A stretch of 64,000 nt of DNA from Rheinheimera mesophila. Its GTDB lineage: Bacteria > Pseudomonadota > Gammaproteobacteria > Enterobacterales > Alteromonadaceae. Location: the NCBI RefSeq assembly GCF_000986865.1, contig NZ_LAVS01000008.1, positions 1-64,000 of the forward strand, in the 5' to 3' direction. The notes under the pieces were generated by a model. That model ran no database searches and had not been told where the DNA came from. It saw only the letters and a list, made by a program, of their open reading frames with translations. Both the position numbers and the translations under genes were made by a program. Of this stretch, positions 17,491-25,263 are shown piece by piece. Every line of letters starts with the position of its first letter. Positions within the stretch are counted from its first letter, which is position 1.

Positions 17491-17526
17491 TATAACCCTT
17501 TGCCGATAAAGCATAGCTGAAACCAT

Positions 17527-18228
17527 ATGAAAATGTACGATAAATTTTTGAAATACCCGTTGTGTAGTACTTTGATAGCCAGCACTTTTTTCACGGTTTT
17601 TTCGTTACAGGCAGCAAGTTTTAGCCCAGCTCAATTGACTGCTGCCACGGCAGATTGGCTAAAACAGCAAGACGAAGTACCAGACGGGACTCAGAGTCAA
17701 ATAGCCCCATTGGATCAGCGACTCGCCAGCAAAGAGTGCGATCAGCCTCTGCTCTTTAACTTCGCAGGACCGGTAAACAATCAGGCAACAGTACATATTC
17801 GTTGTCAAAGTCCACAACCCTGGCAGCTCTTTGTTTCTGTGCGGTTTTCTCAACAGACGGACGCAGTGCTTAGTTTGAGAAATATTCCTTCAGGCAGCTT
17901 AATCACTGCCGATATGTTGACAACTGGACAGGCAGATTTGCGTCTTGCCCGGGGTTCTTTGGTTCAAAGCCCGGTTTCAGTGCTGGGGGCCAGAGTAAAA
18001 AGAAGCCTGTCGGCAGGGCAAGTGGTGACATTGCAGGATCTTTGTCTTGTATGTAAGGGCGATATAGTTACAATTAGTGGTTTGAATAACGGCCTGGAAG
18101 TGAAAACTGCAGGCATAGCACAAATGGATGGCATTTTAGGTGACCAGATCCGCGTCAGCAACAGGCAATCCAACCGTATCGTTGTTGCTGAAGTGGTAGC
18201 AGTGAAAAAAGTTGCAATAAAATTTTAA
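17527..18228 (+). CDS. flgA: Flagella basal body P-ring formation chaperone FlgA
   Basis: 233 aa. A signal peptide (cleavage near SLQAAS) is followed by an N-terminal region with paired cysteines and a C-terminal SAF-type domain (about 110-233: LSLRNIPSGSLITADMLTTG, VLGARVKRSLSAGQVVTLQDL, GDIVTISGLNNGLEVKTAGIA). It chaperones FlgI for P-ring assembly. It is first in the plus-strand flgA-flgM-flgN block and is driven by the sigma-54 site at 17425. Confidence 0.94.
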   Translation: MKMYDKFLKYPLCSTLIASTFFTVFSLQAASFSPAQLTAATADWLKQQDEVPDGTQSQIAPLDQRLASKECDQPLLFNFAGPVNNQATVHIRCQSPQPWQLFVSVRFSQQTDAVLSLRNIPSGSLITADMLTTGQADLRLARGSLVQSPVSVLGARVKRSLSAGQVVTLQDLCLVCKGDIVTISGLNNGLEVKTAGIAQMDGILGDQIRVSNRQSNRIVVAEVVAVKKVAIKF

Positions 18229-18236
18229 ATAATGCC

Positions 18237-18263
18237 TAAAGTTTTATCAGTCGATGCCGTTAT
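18237..18263 (+). promoter_or_regulatory. Sigma-28 promoter of flgMN
   Basis: TAAA (18237-18240), 15-nt spacer, GCCGTTAT (18256-18263); one internal mismatch to GCCGATAA. Sigma-28 control of its own anti-sigma factor is the usual feedback arrangement. Transcription from here would begin near 18270, which decides the flgM start. Confidence 0.75.
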
Positions 18264-18304
18264 ACAAAGTAAGAGATCCGAAACCGGATGCAGAGGATAG
18301 AAAA

Positions 18305-18646
18305 ATGGCGATTAATGTAAACACTGGCCAGCCAGTCACCCCACAAGTGAAGACGGACAAGGCCGAACAGCAAAATATTCAAAAACAGCAAGTTGCACAG
18401 CAGCAGGCGGTTCAGCAGCAAAGCACAACAGGTGTTGCGGCACAAAAACAAGATTCAGTTTCACTGACATCTCAAGCTCAGCAATTTAACAAGGCGCAGG
18501 AAAAGGCCAAAGCGAGCTCAGGTATTGATCAGGAAAAAGTGGATAAGATCAAACAAGAGATCTCTGAAGGCAAATATAAAGTGAATGTGGAACAACTGGC
18601 TCGTCGTATCGTCCAGTTTGAAGGCGAGTTTTTTGGTAAAAAATGA
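18305..18646 (+). CDS. flgM: Anti-sigma-28 factor FlgM
   Basis: 113 aa. MAINVNTGQPVTPQ, a Gln-rich linker (about 20-45), then the conserved C-terminal sigma-28-binding helices (DSVSLTSQAQQFNKAQE, and VDKIKQEISEGKYKVNVEQLARRIVQFE). The start at 18305 has AGGA 7 nt upstream and lies downstream of the sigma-28 start point; an in-frame ATG at 18254 lies inside the promoter and is rejected. The stop overlaps the flgN ATG by 4 nt. Confidence 0.93.
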   Translation: MAINVNTGQPVTPQVKTDKAEQQNIQKQQVAQQQAVQQQSTTGVAAQKQDSVSLTSQAQQFNKAQEKAKASSGIDQEKVDKIKQEISEGKYKVNVEQLARRIVQFEGEFFGKK

Positions 18647-19077
18647 GTAACGCCTACTCTTCTATCCTCACTTTATTAAACGAGCAAGAGCAGCACCTGG
18701 ATGTGCTGCTTTTGTTGCTTCACAGGGAACTGGACGCCATCCGGACCCGTGATGTTGAAACATTAAAAACCAATACCGACGAAAAAATTCAAATTCTTGA
18801 TTTGGTTCAGGCAACAGATGAGCAGTTAACCGCATCACCTGAACTTGACGCAGCCAAACAACAGGACTGGTTTAAAGCACATTTGCAACGTCTTGAAGAG
18901 AAACTGGCTCAGTGCAAATTCCAGAATCAGGTCAATAGCCAAAGTGTAGAGCAAAGCCAGTTGGTCATTGAGCGCTTTAAAACTGAACTGCTGCAAAGCC
19001 GTGGTCGTGCAGGTTTAACCTACACCAGTAAAGGCAAAGCAGCCCAGGTCGATAAAGGCCCAGGTATAAAAGCCTGA
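18643..19077 (+). CDS. flgN: Flagellar export chaperone FlgN
   Basis: 144 aa, almost wholly helical (coiled-coil rich: LTLLNEQEQHLDVLLLLLHRELDAI), the shape of the FlgN chaperone for FlgK and FlgL. It overlaps flgM by 4 nt, the usual pairing. The C-terminal tail (about 115-144) is basic and probably disordered. A bidirectional terminator follows. Confidence 0.88.
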   Translation: MSNAYSSILTLLNEQEQHLDVLLLLLHRELDAIRTRDVETLKTNTDEKIQILDLVQATDEQLTASPELDAAKQQDWFKAHLQRLEEKLAQCKFQNQVNSQSVEQSQLVIERFKTELLQSRGRAGLTYTSKGKAAQVDKGPGIKA

Positions 19078-19091
19078 GCTATTTCTTCAAC

Positions 19092-19119
19092 AAAAAAACC
19101 GTCTAATGACGGTTTCTTT
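19092..19119. terminator. Bidirectional terminator between flgN and flgP
   Basis: Stem AAACCGTC/GACGGTTT with a TAAT loop (19096-19115). On the minus strand it is followed by a run of T, and on the plus strand by TTCTTTA. It separates the converging flgN and flgP. Confidence 0.75.
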
Positions 19120-19138
19120 AGTTCTCAGCTTTATGCTA

Positions 19139-19594
19139 TCAGTAGTACTTCACATTTTTTATCCGACGGGTTGGCTGACTATTTAAATACAAATCATAGA
19201 CTTGTTTAAAGTCCAGCTCTAACTCTGTCGCATAAACATCCCCAACCGGATAAGCTTTCACCACACGGGCCCCCCGGATAATACCGCTGACCGATGAGGT
19301 TAATTGATCATTCCCCACCATCATCTGCTGCATATTTGCCTTAGCGTCAATTCTTTGGCCATAAACCTGCTCCGCCAGTTCTCTGTAAGCCTCCAGTTTG
19401 GAGGCTTTCATCGCCATCAGCATACGCTCTTGTTCGGTGGCGCCCGGTTGTTGGCTCAGCGGAGCATAGCCTACCGCTTTTAATATCGGAAAACGCTGTG
19501 GCTCTACCGTCTCCCATTCCACATGACGGTCTGCCACCAGACTGCAGCCGGGTAATAAAGTCAGCAACAAGGCGCTGATGGTCAATTTGTTCAT
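19139..19594 (-). CDS. flgP: Flagellar outer-membrane lipoprotein FlgP (LPP20 family)
   Basis: 151 aa. Lipoprotein signal MNKLTISALLLTLLPGCS with a lipobox ending at Cys 17, then an LPP20-type domain (VGYAPLSQQ, MAMKASKLEAYRELAEQVYGQ, GIIRGARVVKAYPVGDVYATELELD). In Vibrio FlgP forms part of the basal disk with FlgT. The start at 19594 is chosen because the signal peptide begins there; 15 further codons upstream are open but out of character. Driven by a sigma-54 site that diverges from that of flgT. Confidence 0.9.
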   Translation of the reverse strand: MNKLTISALLLTLLPGCSLVADRHVEWETVEPQRFPILKAVGYAPLSQQPGATEQERMLMAMKASKLEAYRELAEQVYGQRIDAKANMQQMMVGNDQLTSSVSGIIRGARVVKAYPVGDVYATELELDFKQVYDLYLNSQPTRRIKNVKYY

Positions 19595-19646
19595 AATGGC
19601 GTGCCTCTGCCCATTTAGCTTCAACTCAGTACTGACCACAGATAAT

Positions 19647-19660
19647 GCACAATTCGTGCC
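19647..19660 (-). promoter_or_regulatory. Sigma-54 promoter of flgP
   Basis: Minus strand AGGCACGAATTGTGCAT: GG (19659-19660), 10 nt, GC (19647-19648). It matches the full GGCACG block; the -12 element reads GTGC instead of TTGC. Confidence 0.7.
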
Positions 19661-19700
19661 TGTTCTTTATTTTTTGTTTTTGGTTTGATTCTTAAATTCA

Positions 19701-19714
19701 GGCATAGCTTTTGC
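19701..19714 (+). promoter_or_regulatory. Sigma-54 promoter of flgT
   Basis: GG (19701-19702), 10 nt, GC (19713-19714), reading GGCATAGCTTTTGC with TTTTGC at -12. It lies 36 nt before the flgT ATG and back to back with the flgP site. Confidence 0.78.
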
Positions 19715-19749
19715 TACTGTAGTGTTAATCAAGTTATAGAGGGTTTGTC

Positions 19750-20913
19750 ATGCGTCTAACTGCGTTTCGCCTGTCACTGTTGGCGCTGCCGCTGTATTGC
19801 AGCTATGCCAATGCAGATTGGTATGAGGCTACGGGCCAGGCTGTGTTGCGCTCTGGCGACTCTGCAGCAGCCAGAGCTGCGGCCACTGAAGATGCGGTGC
19901 GTAAAGCCCTGTTGTATTCAGGAGCGTCGATCCGCACAGTGCAGCAGGTCACCGACGGTTTATTGACTCAGGAATCGATGTTTTTACAAACTCAGGGCGA
20001 GGTACACAATGTCCAGATCGTCTCTGAGACAGAAGAAAATGGTTATATCAACGTCACGATCCGGGCTGATATCTATCCGGATCAAAACCAATGTGCCAAT
20101 CTGCAATTAAAGAAAGAATTGTTGGTCAGCCCGTTTTTTATCGAAAACAGAGAACAAGCCATCGTAGGACAGCTCTACGAGCTGGATGAGGCCAGTACCA
20201 CTGTGTTTATCCAGAAACTGGAAGAGTCTTCAGGCTCAAGTCTGATTAAGTTATTGCCTCAGTCCATCCGGCAACAAGAGTTGAGTTATGCCGACCGTGG
20301 TGCTTTACAGCGTAATTACGGTGGCCGTTACTTGCTCAAAGCCAGTCTTGGCGATGTCTCGCTGGGCGAGCGTGTCGGTACCAATTGGTCGTTTTGGTCC
20401 GATCAGGACAGAGAACGTTTTTATCAGCTGCAACTGGAACTGTCGGATATTCAGGAGCAGAAAGTGTTATTTAGCCAAAAATATCAGACCTCTGCCGTTT
20501 GGGGCTTTAACAGCACAACAGTGATCAGCCCAAAAACCCAGCGTTTCTGGCAAACTGACTACGGTAAATCCATAGAGCGGGTATTAAATGCTGCAGCTCA
20601 AGATGTGGAAGAAGCGTTGCGCTGTGAAACTATACTGGCGGATATTACCCTGGTACAACAACATAAAGTCTTGCTTAATCTTGGCAGTAGACAAGGTTTA
20701 AAACTCGGAGACGAGCTGACCATTTTGTTTCGCCGTCAGCACAAAGACAGTTTTGGCCAATTGCAGGATCAACTGACAGTCAGCGAGCTGAAAGTAAAGA
20801 TCACAGAGCTGAATCATAAAAATGCCTGGGCAGAAAGTATCAATATGGAGCTGTTGGCGAATGTTCAGGTAGGCGACGCTGCCACCTTAATCAATGACAA
20901 GGAACAGCAGTAA
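19750..20913 (+). CDS. flgT: Flagellar H-ring / outer ring protein FlgT
   Basis: 387 aa with a signal peptide (cleavage near NADWYEA). FlgT layout: an N-terminal domain (WYEATGQAVLRSGD, EDAVRKALLYSGASI), a middle domain, and a C-terminal SH3-like part (VLLNLGSRQGLKLGDELTIL). In Vibrio FlgT forms the H ring around the LP ring and anchors the sodium motor. It is divergent from flgP across paired sigma-54 sites. Confidence 0.93.
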   Translation: MRLTAFRLSLLALPLYCSYANADWYEATGQAVLRSGDSAAARAAATEDAVRKALLYSGASIRTVQQVTDGLLTQESMFLQTQGEVHNVQIVSETEENGYINVTIRADIYPDQNQCANLQLKKELLVSPFFIENREQAIVGQLYELDEASTTVFIQKLEESSGSSLIKLLPQSIRQQELSYADRGALQRNYGGRYLLKASLGDVSLGERVGTNWSFWSDQDRERFYQLQLELSDIQEQKVLFSQKYQTSAVWGFNSTTVISPKTQRFWQTDYGKSIERVLNAAAQDVEEALRCETILADITLVQQHKVLLNLGSRQGLKLGDELTILFRRQHKDSFGQLQDQLTVSELKVKITELNHKNAWAESINMELLANVQVGDAATLINDKEQQ

Positions 20914-21012
20914 CCGCAGAAAAACACGCAAGATTGTTTAATAAAGAACCTGTTGATTCAACTGCAGTTCACAGCATTCATCCACTGTGCTAGTTTAACA
21001 CCTGCAACAATT

Positions 21013-21087
21013 CGCCTCATAGTTAAATGGATATAACGGCCCCCTCCTAAGGGGCAGTTACAGGTTCGATTCCTGTTGGGGCGGCCA
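21013..21087 (+). tRNA. argW: tRNA-Arg (CCU anticodon)
   Basis: The cloverleaf can be drawn by eye: acceptor CGCCTCA (21013-21019) pairs with TGGGGCG, the D-arm is AGTTAAATGGATATAAC, and the anticodon stem CCCC/GGGG has loop CTCCTAA (anticodon CCT). The T-arm is CAGG-TTCGATT-CCTG, the discriminator is G at 21084, and CCA is encoded at 21085-21087. The pattern matches E. coli argW, a frequent phage integration site, though I see no attachment repeat nearby. Confidence 0.93.
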
Positions 21088-21122
21088 TTGAGCCACTGCG
21101 CCGTGTTGTGACCTTTAGCAGG

Positions 21123-22034
21123 TTACAGTTGTTGTAAAACCAAAGCAGGGATCAAGGTGCTGGCAGAGCTAATCACCACGTTATCTCTGGTCGACACGAC
21201 TCTGCTGGTAATTTGTAAACCACGGCGTGTTGGCGTCATAGTGCCGGTCAACACATAGTCCATCCCCTGGGGATTTCTGAGCTTTGATGTAGTGCGGGAT
21301 AAAGACAAATCCCCCGTTGGCCCTACGGTAATATGTTTAGTGAGCTTGTATTCAATGACCGCAGCTCCATAGCCGGGCAACACAGTACTCAACTCTTCAG
21401 CCAGTTGATTGCCTATTGCACTGGTTTGCTCAAGCTGAGAGTCAAAAAGCACAAAACTTGCCACTCCGACCTTCACACCTTGTAATTGTTGATTGCCTGC
21501 CAGTTTAAAAGCCAACTGAGCCACATAGTCACTCAAAGATTTACGACTTTGCTGAAATACAGCAGCGCTTTGATAGGACTCTGGCTGCGCACCTGCCGCC
21601 GCCAATTCAGATGGCAAAGTTCTGCGCTTCATTTGTTTGATTGCTAAACCTGGAATAGGTTGGCCGTTATTCACTGCGGCACTGTCCAATTGCGAACTTT
21701 GCTCAATACCCATGGCTGGTTCAGCTTCCTGATAAGGTTGAGTTAAACCAAACCATTCGGTATCTCTGTTTTGTATCGTCGCACTTTGTGTTTCTGCAGT
21801 TTCAGAGGACGAACTGGTCTCGCAGCGGCAAAGCTCACCCGATGCAGTTACGGTCACAGAAGGCTCGGCAGAGCTCTGCTCAGAGGCGCTAGTGCTGTTA
21901 GTTGAAGCCGGTGGACTTGCAGCCATTTCACCTTGCTGCGCCGGGGAAGTCGCACAACCTGTCAACCACAGGACAGCAGTGGCCAGTAACACTTTGGTTG
22001 ATACAGAGATCATAGCTGCATTCGATGAGTTCAT
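21123..22034 (-). CDS. FlgO-family lipoprotein, paralogue 1
   Basis: 303 aa. Lipobox VLWLTGCATS, then a long Ser/Thr/Glu-rich, low-complexity stretch (about 30-95), and a C-terminal FlgO domain (about 165-303: SDYVAQLAFKLA, VKVGVASFVLFDS, NQLAEELSTVLPGYG, PTGDLSLSRT, GMDYVLTGTMTPTRRGLQI, ISSASTLIPALVL). FlgO is an outer-membrane protein needed for stable flagella in Vibrio and usually sits beside flgP/flgT, as here. It is the third gene of the three-paralogue operon and follows paralogue 2 after 21 nt. Confidence 0.85.
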   Translation of the reverse strand: MNSSNAAMISVSTKVLLATAVLWLTGCATSPAQQGEMAASPPASTNSTSASEQSSAEPSVTVTASGELCRCETSSSSETAETQSATIQNRDTEWFGLTQPYQEAEPAMGIEQSSQLDSAAVNNGQPIPGLAIKQMKRRTLPSELAAAGAQPESYQSAAVFQQSRKSLSDYVAQLAFKLAGNQQLQGVKVGVASFVLFDSQLEQTSAIGNQLAEELSTVLPGYGAAVIEYKLTKHITVGPTGDLSLSRTTSKLRNPQGMDYVLTGTMTPTRRGLQITSRVVSTRDNVVISSASTLIPALVLQQL

Positions 22035-22055
22035 AAAAAATCCAATCTTAAGGTA

Positions 22056-22796
22056 TTAAGGAGTTTCAGCAGCTTTGAGCTGCAGCAGAGGCGCACTCTG
22101 AGTAGCCTTTAAAGCCTGCACCACGTTTTGTGGAATAAAGGTCTGAGCCGTCGCCAACACCTTTTTATCGTTTACATTGATCATTCGGGCGTTCACTAAA
22201 ACCCCACTTTGATGACGAACCAGAGTGCCTCCCAACACCACGCTGATGGGGTATTGTTGGGTCAGTTCCAGAAAATCACGGCTAAAGGTAAAATCGCCTG
22301 TAGGCGTGACCCGGATATAATCTGTGGTTTTAAAATCTGTCACCGCTATACCGAACTGGGTGGCTTCATGCATAAAGGCTTCAGACAGCTGATTCCCTAA
22401 CAAATCGCCCTGCTGATAATCACCGTCCAAATAGACAAAACTGGTGACGCCAAGACTAAAAGTGGTGCTTAACACTTCAAGATTAGCGGCTAAATCGTGC
22501 ATCATGCTTTGGACGTAGTGATTCACTGTCACCGCAGGCTCTGGTTTGTAGCTGGCCGGGTTCATTCCGGCCATACGGGCATGCTGCGCCGTTGCACTGT
22601 CGTATGGACTGACAAACAATTGATCCGGCTCCATGGCAGAGCCGCCCTTGCTGTGAGTCACCCGGCCTTGTTGCAATTCGACCTTATTCGCCGGTACAAC
22701 CGGCTTGCCCTGAGCATCAGTATCAATCAAAGGCGCACACCCAGCGGCACCAGTCGTTATGGCGCATACAACAACAAGCTGACGAAATGTGGTCAT
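22056..22796 (-). CDS. FlgO-family lipoprotein, paralogue 2
   Basis: 246 aa. Lipoprotein signal ending TTGAAGC, a short linker, and a FlgO domain (about 90-240: YVQSMMHDLAANLEV, GVTSFVYLDGDYQQGDLLGNQL, PTGDFTFSRDFLELTQQY, SVVLGGTLVRHQSG, VLATAQTFIPQNVVQAL). Its ATG lies 3 nt after the restored stop of paralogue 3, so the genes are translationally close. It shares the alternating SFVxxD...GNQL...PTGDxxxSR...P pattern with paralogue 1. Confidence 0.85.
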   Translation of the reverse strand: MTTFRQLVVVCAITTGAAGCAPLIDTDAQGKPVVPANKVELQQGRVTHSKGGSAMEPDQLFVSPYDSATAQHARMAGMNPASYKPEPAVTVNHYVQSMMHDLAANLEVLSTTFSLGVTSFVYLDGDYQQGDLLGNQLSEAFMHEATQFGIAVTDFKTTDYIRVTPTGDFTFSRDFLELTQQYPISVVLGGTLVRHQSGVLVNARMINVNDKKVLATAQTFIPQNVVQALKATQSAPLLQLKAAETP

Positions 22797-22799
22797 GGC

Positions 22800-23395
22800 T
22801 TAGGACTCCGAATTGCGATACAACTTATTATGGCGCAATTGCAACTGCTCGTTGGGCCATAACACAGCGACAGGAATAACACTGGAAGCAGCAGCAAGTA
22901 CGCGCTGGCTTTTCAGGTCAATTAATTTGGCATTGACTGTGATATGCAGCTCCCCTTCGGTCGATCTCCGGTAATCACATAACGGGCCTGTTGATTCTGA
23001 GCTAACTGAGTTACATCACGGCCTAATGAGTTCTCAAAGCCTGAGTGCACCAGCACAGCCTCATTTAAGCGGATCTCGCTGACTTGATAGCCTAATTGCG
23101 TCGCGACAGTCTGCATACTCTCCTGTAACTGCAATGAGGCATTGTAACTGGAGTGTCGGCTGCTGTCCGGCGCCATCAGTTGCACGTCAGTAAAGGTGGT
23201 CACTGCAATAGCCCCGGATTCCAACGGCTGCAGTTTATAAAATAATTGATCCGCTAAACGCTCGGTGTAATACAACAAAGGCGGATGCTGCTCTTGTTGT
23301 GAGAGCTCCGCTGGCTCGGCAACTTCTTGCCCTTGCGGCAAAAAGCTGCAGCTGCACAACAGCAGAACTGTGATAATTAATCCGACTATCCGCAC
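22800..23395 (-). pseudogene. flgO: FlgO-family lipoprotein, paralogue 3, with a frameshift
   Basis: The reading frame begins best at a GTG at 23395 (VRIVGLIITVLLLCSC, lipobox) and follows the FlgO domain (AVTTFTDVQLM, LQESMQTVATQLGYQVSEI, NSLGRDVTQLAQNQQARYVITGD) until about 22963. There one base appears to be missing: the frame used ends 14 codons later (PKGSCISQSMPN, stop at 22922), while the next frame continues perfectly as TEGELHITVNAKLIDLKSQR and VLAAASSVIPVAVLW, exactly the end of the other two paralogues, and stops at 22800-22802, 3 nt before paralogue 2. An ATG at 23464 lies upstream of the sigma-54 start point and is rejected. A true mutation or a sequencing error cannot be separated here. 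Confidence 0.8.
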
Positions 23396-23443
23396 TCTGG
23401 CCCCCGATGTCGCTGTCGCTTGATGATCTCTGTTGGATCTACA

Positions 23444-23457
23444 GCAAAATTGGTGCC
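23444..23457 (-). promoter_or_regulatory. Sigma-54 promoter of the flgO operon
   Basis: Minus strand TGGCACCAATTTTGCT: GG (23456-23457), 10 nt, GC (23444-23445). It is the closest match to consensus in the window. Transcription near 23432 places the start codon of paralogue 3 downstream, at the GTG at 23395. Confidence 0.85.
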
Positions 23458-23526
23458 AGATCATTTTGACGGTTTTTACCTTGAAGTGGACGCAGTCCAG
23501 CCAGTGCGCTGCGCCCGATTTCGGTG

Positions 23527-24360
23527 TTAGATGGCGATGGGTGCTTTGATCGCCGGATGAGCCACATAATTGACCAGCTCAAAATCTTCGAACCGGAAGC
23601 CAAAAATATCTTTAATGGCAGGATTTAGCTTCATCTGTGGTAAGGGGTGTGGCGTGCGGCTTAGCTGCTCTTTTACCTGATCCAGGTGATTGCTGTACAA
23701 ATGCGCATCACCAAAGGTATGCACAAAATCGCCGGGCGTTAAATCGCACACCTGTGCCACCATCATGGTCAGGAGGGCATAACTTGCGATATTAAATGGC
23801 ACCCCAAGGAAAACGTCCGCACTGCGCTGATACAACTGGCAGGATAATCTGCCGTCGTGCACATAAAACTGAAACAAGGTATGGCAAGGTGGCAAGGCCT
23901 GTTTGCCCATAGCCGCGTTGTCTTTTGGACTGAAGCGGGTATCAGGCAATACTGCAGGATTCCAGCCGCTGACAATTAAACGCCGTGAATCAGGGTTGGT
24001 TTTGATGTCATGAATCAACTGACTGATTTGGTCAATCACCCGGCCATCCGGCGTCTGCCAGCTACGCCACTGCGCACCATAAACCGGGCCTAAATCGCCC
24101 TGCTCCGTCGCCCATTCATCCCAAATCGTGACTTTATTGTCGGTCAGATACTGAATATTGGTGTCGCCTTTGAGGAACCACAACAGCTCATGAATAATAG
24201 AGCGCAGATGACACTTTTTAGTCGTCACCAGCGGGAAGCCCTGACTTAAGTCAAAACGCATCTGATAACCAAACACACTGAGAGTACCTGTGCCGGTGCG
24301 ATCTGATTTTTTATGACCATGTTCCAGCACATGGCGCATCAAGTCTAAATACTGCTTCAT
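23527..24360 (-). CDS. thyA: Thymidylate synthase
   Basis: 277 aa. It converts dUMP and methylene-tetrahydrofolate to dTMP. Family motifs in order: [45 protein letters not shown], the active-site cysteine in [12 protein letters not shown] (near residue 159), [19 protein letters not shown] and [10 protein letters not shown]. It is slightly longer than the 264-aa E. coli enzyme because of a short insert around 100-140. It overlaps the lgt stop as ATGA. Confidence 0.97.
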   Translation of the reverse strand: MKQYLDLMRHVLEHGHKKSDRTGTGTLSVFGYQMRFDLSQGFPLVTTKKCHLRSIIHELLWFLKGDTNIQYLTDNKVTIWDEWATEQGDLGPVYGAQWRSWQTPDGRVIDQISQLIHDIKTNPDSRRLIVSGWNPAVLPDTRFSPKDNAAMGKQALPPCHTLFQFYVHDGRLSCQLYQRSADVFLGVPFNIASYALLTMMVAQVCDLTPGDFVHTFGDAHLYSNHLDQVKEQLSRTPHPLPQMKLNPAIKDIFGFRFEDFELVNYVAHPAIKAPIAI

Positions 24361-25187
24361 GCTTTACTCTCTTTCTGCACTGGGTTTTTCCGACTTTTGT
24401 TCTGACGAATATAGCCCCAACTCATCAGCCCTACGCCTGCAACTATCATCGGCACACAGAGCCACTGCCCCATCGACATGCCCAAAGACAACAGGCCTAA
24501 GTGTGCATCGGGCTCACGGAAGAATTCGATAATAAAACGCGCTGTGCCGTACCCCAGCAGGAATAAACCAGCGACATTACCTGCGGGTGGATTCTTGCCT
24601 TTGTACCACTGCAATAAAATAAACAGAATGATACCTTCACCTAACAGTTCATATAACTGAGACGGATGGCGCGGTAACATGCCAGCGTTTGGAAATAACA
24701 CCGCCCATGGCACGTCCGTTGTACGCCCCCACAACTCACCGTTAATAAAGTTACCTAAACGACCAAAAGCTAAACCCAAAGGTAGCAGCGGCACGACAAA
24801 ATCACCCAGTGCCAGATAAGACTTTTTATTGCGCCAGGCGAACCACGCCATCGCAGCCATTACCCCAAGCACACCACCGTGGAACGACATACCGCCTTCC
24901 CAGGTACGGAATAAATACAGCGGATCGGCGATAAAATTATTGAAACTATAAAACAGCACATAACCGACACGGCCACCGACAATCACGCCTAAAAAACCCA
25001 GGAACAGCAAGTCACTGACCTGATCCCGGGTCCAGCCAGAACCGGGTTTGTCGGCTTGCCGGTTGGCCAGCCAGTTGGCCAGTAAAAAGGCAATCACATA
25101 CATCAGACCGTACCAGCGTACAGCGACAGGCCCTATGCTGAAGATCACCGGGTCAATTTGCGGGAATAAAAAATAAGAATCCGACAT
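24357..25187 (-). CDS. lgt: Prolipoprotein diacylglyceryl transferase
   Basis: 276 aa with about seven membrane segments. It attaches diacylglycerol to the lipobox cysteine of prolipoproteins. The Lgt signature is [15 protein letters not shown] (near 140-155), with [12 protein letters not shown] and [11 protein letters not shown] earlier and a [15 protein letters not shown] motif. The C-terminus is basic ([13 protein letters not shown]). The lgt-thyA pairing is common in gammaproteobacteria. Confidence 0.96.
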   Translation of the reverse strand: MSDSYFLFPQIDPVIFSIGPVAVRWYGLMYVIAFLLANWLANRQADKPGSGWTRDQVSDLLFLGFLGVIVGGRVGYVLFYSFNNFIADPLYLFRTWEGGMSFHGGVLGVMAAMAWFAWRNKKSYLALGDFVVPLLPLGLAFGRLGNFINGELWGRTTDVPWAVLFPNAGMLPRHPSQLYELLGEGIILFILLQWYKGKNPPAGNVAGLFLLGYGTARFIIEFFREPDAHLGLLSLGMSMGQWLCVPMIVAGVGLMSWGYIRQNKSRKNPVQKESKA

Positions 25188-25263
25188 GAACTATCCTGTA
25201 GAAAATTAGAAGTCAGCCTGAACAGAACCATGGTTCAGACTGCATAACGGCGCTGTATTGTAA

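Noticed and set aside
17511-17524. GG-N10-GC match on the minus strand as a cheV promoter
   Set aside because: Only the four core bases fit, and it is about 130 nt from cheV.
18254-18304. Longer flgM starting at 18254
   Set aside because: That ATG lies inside the sigma-28 promoter, upstream of the predicted transcript start.
21013-23464. Genomic island integrated at the tRNA-Arg gene
   Set aside because: No integrase and no duplicated tRNA 3' end seen; the neighbouring genes are flagellar on both sides.
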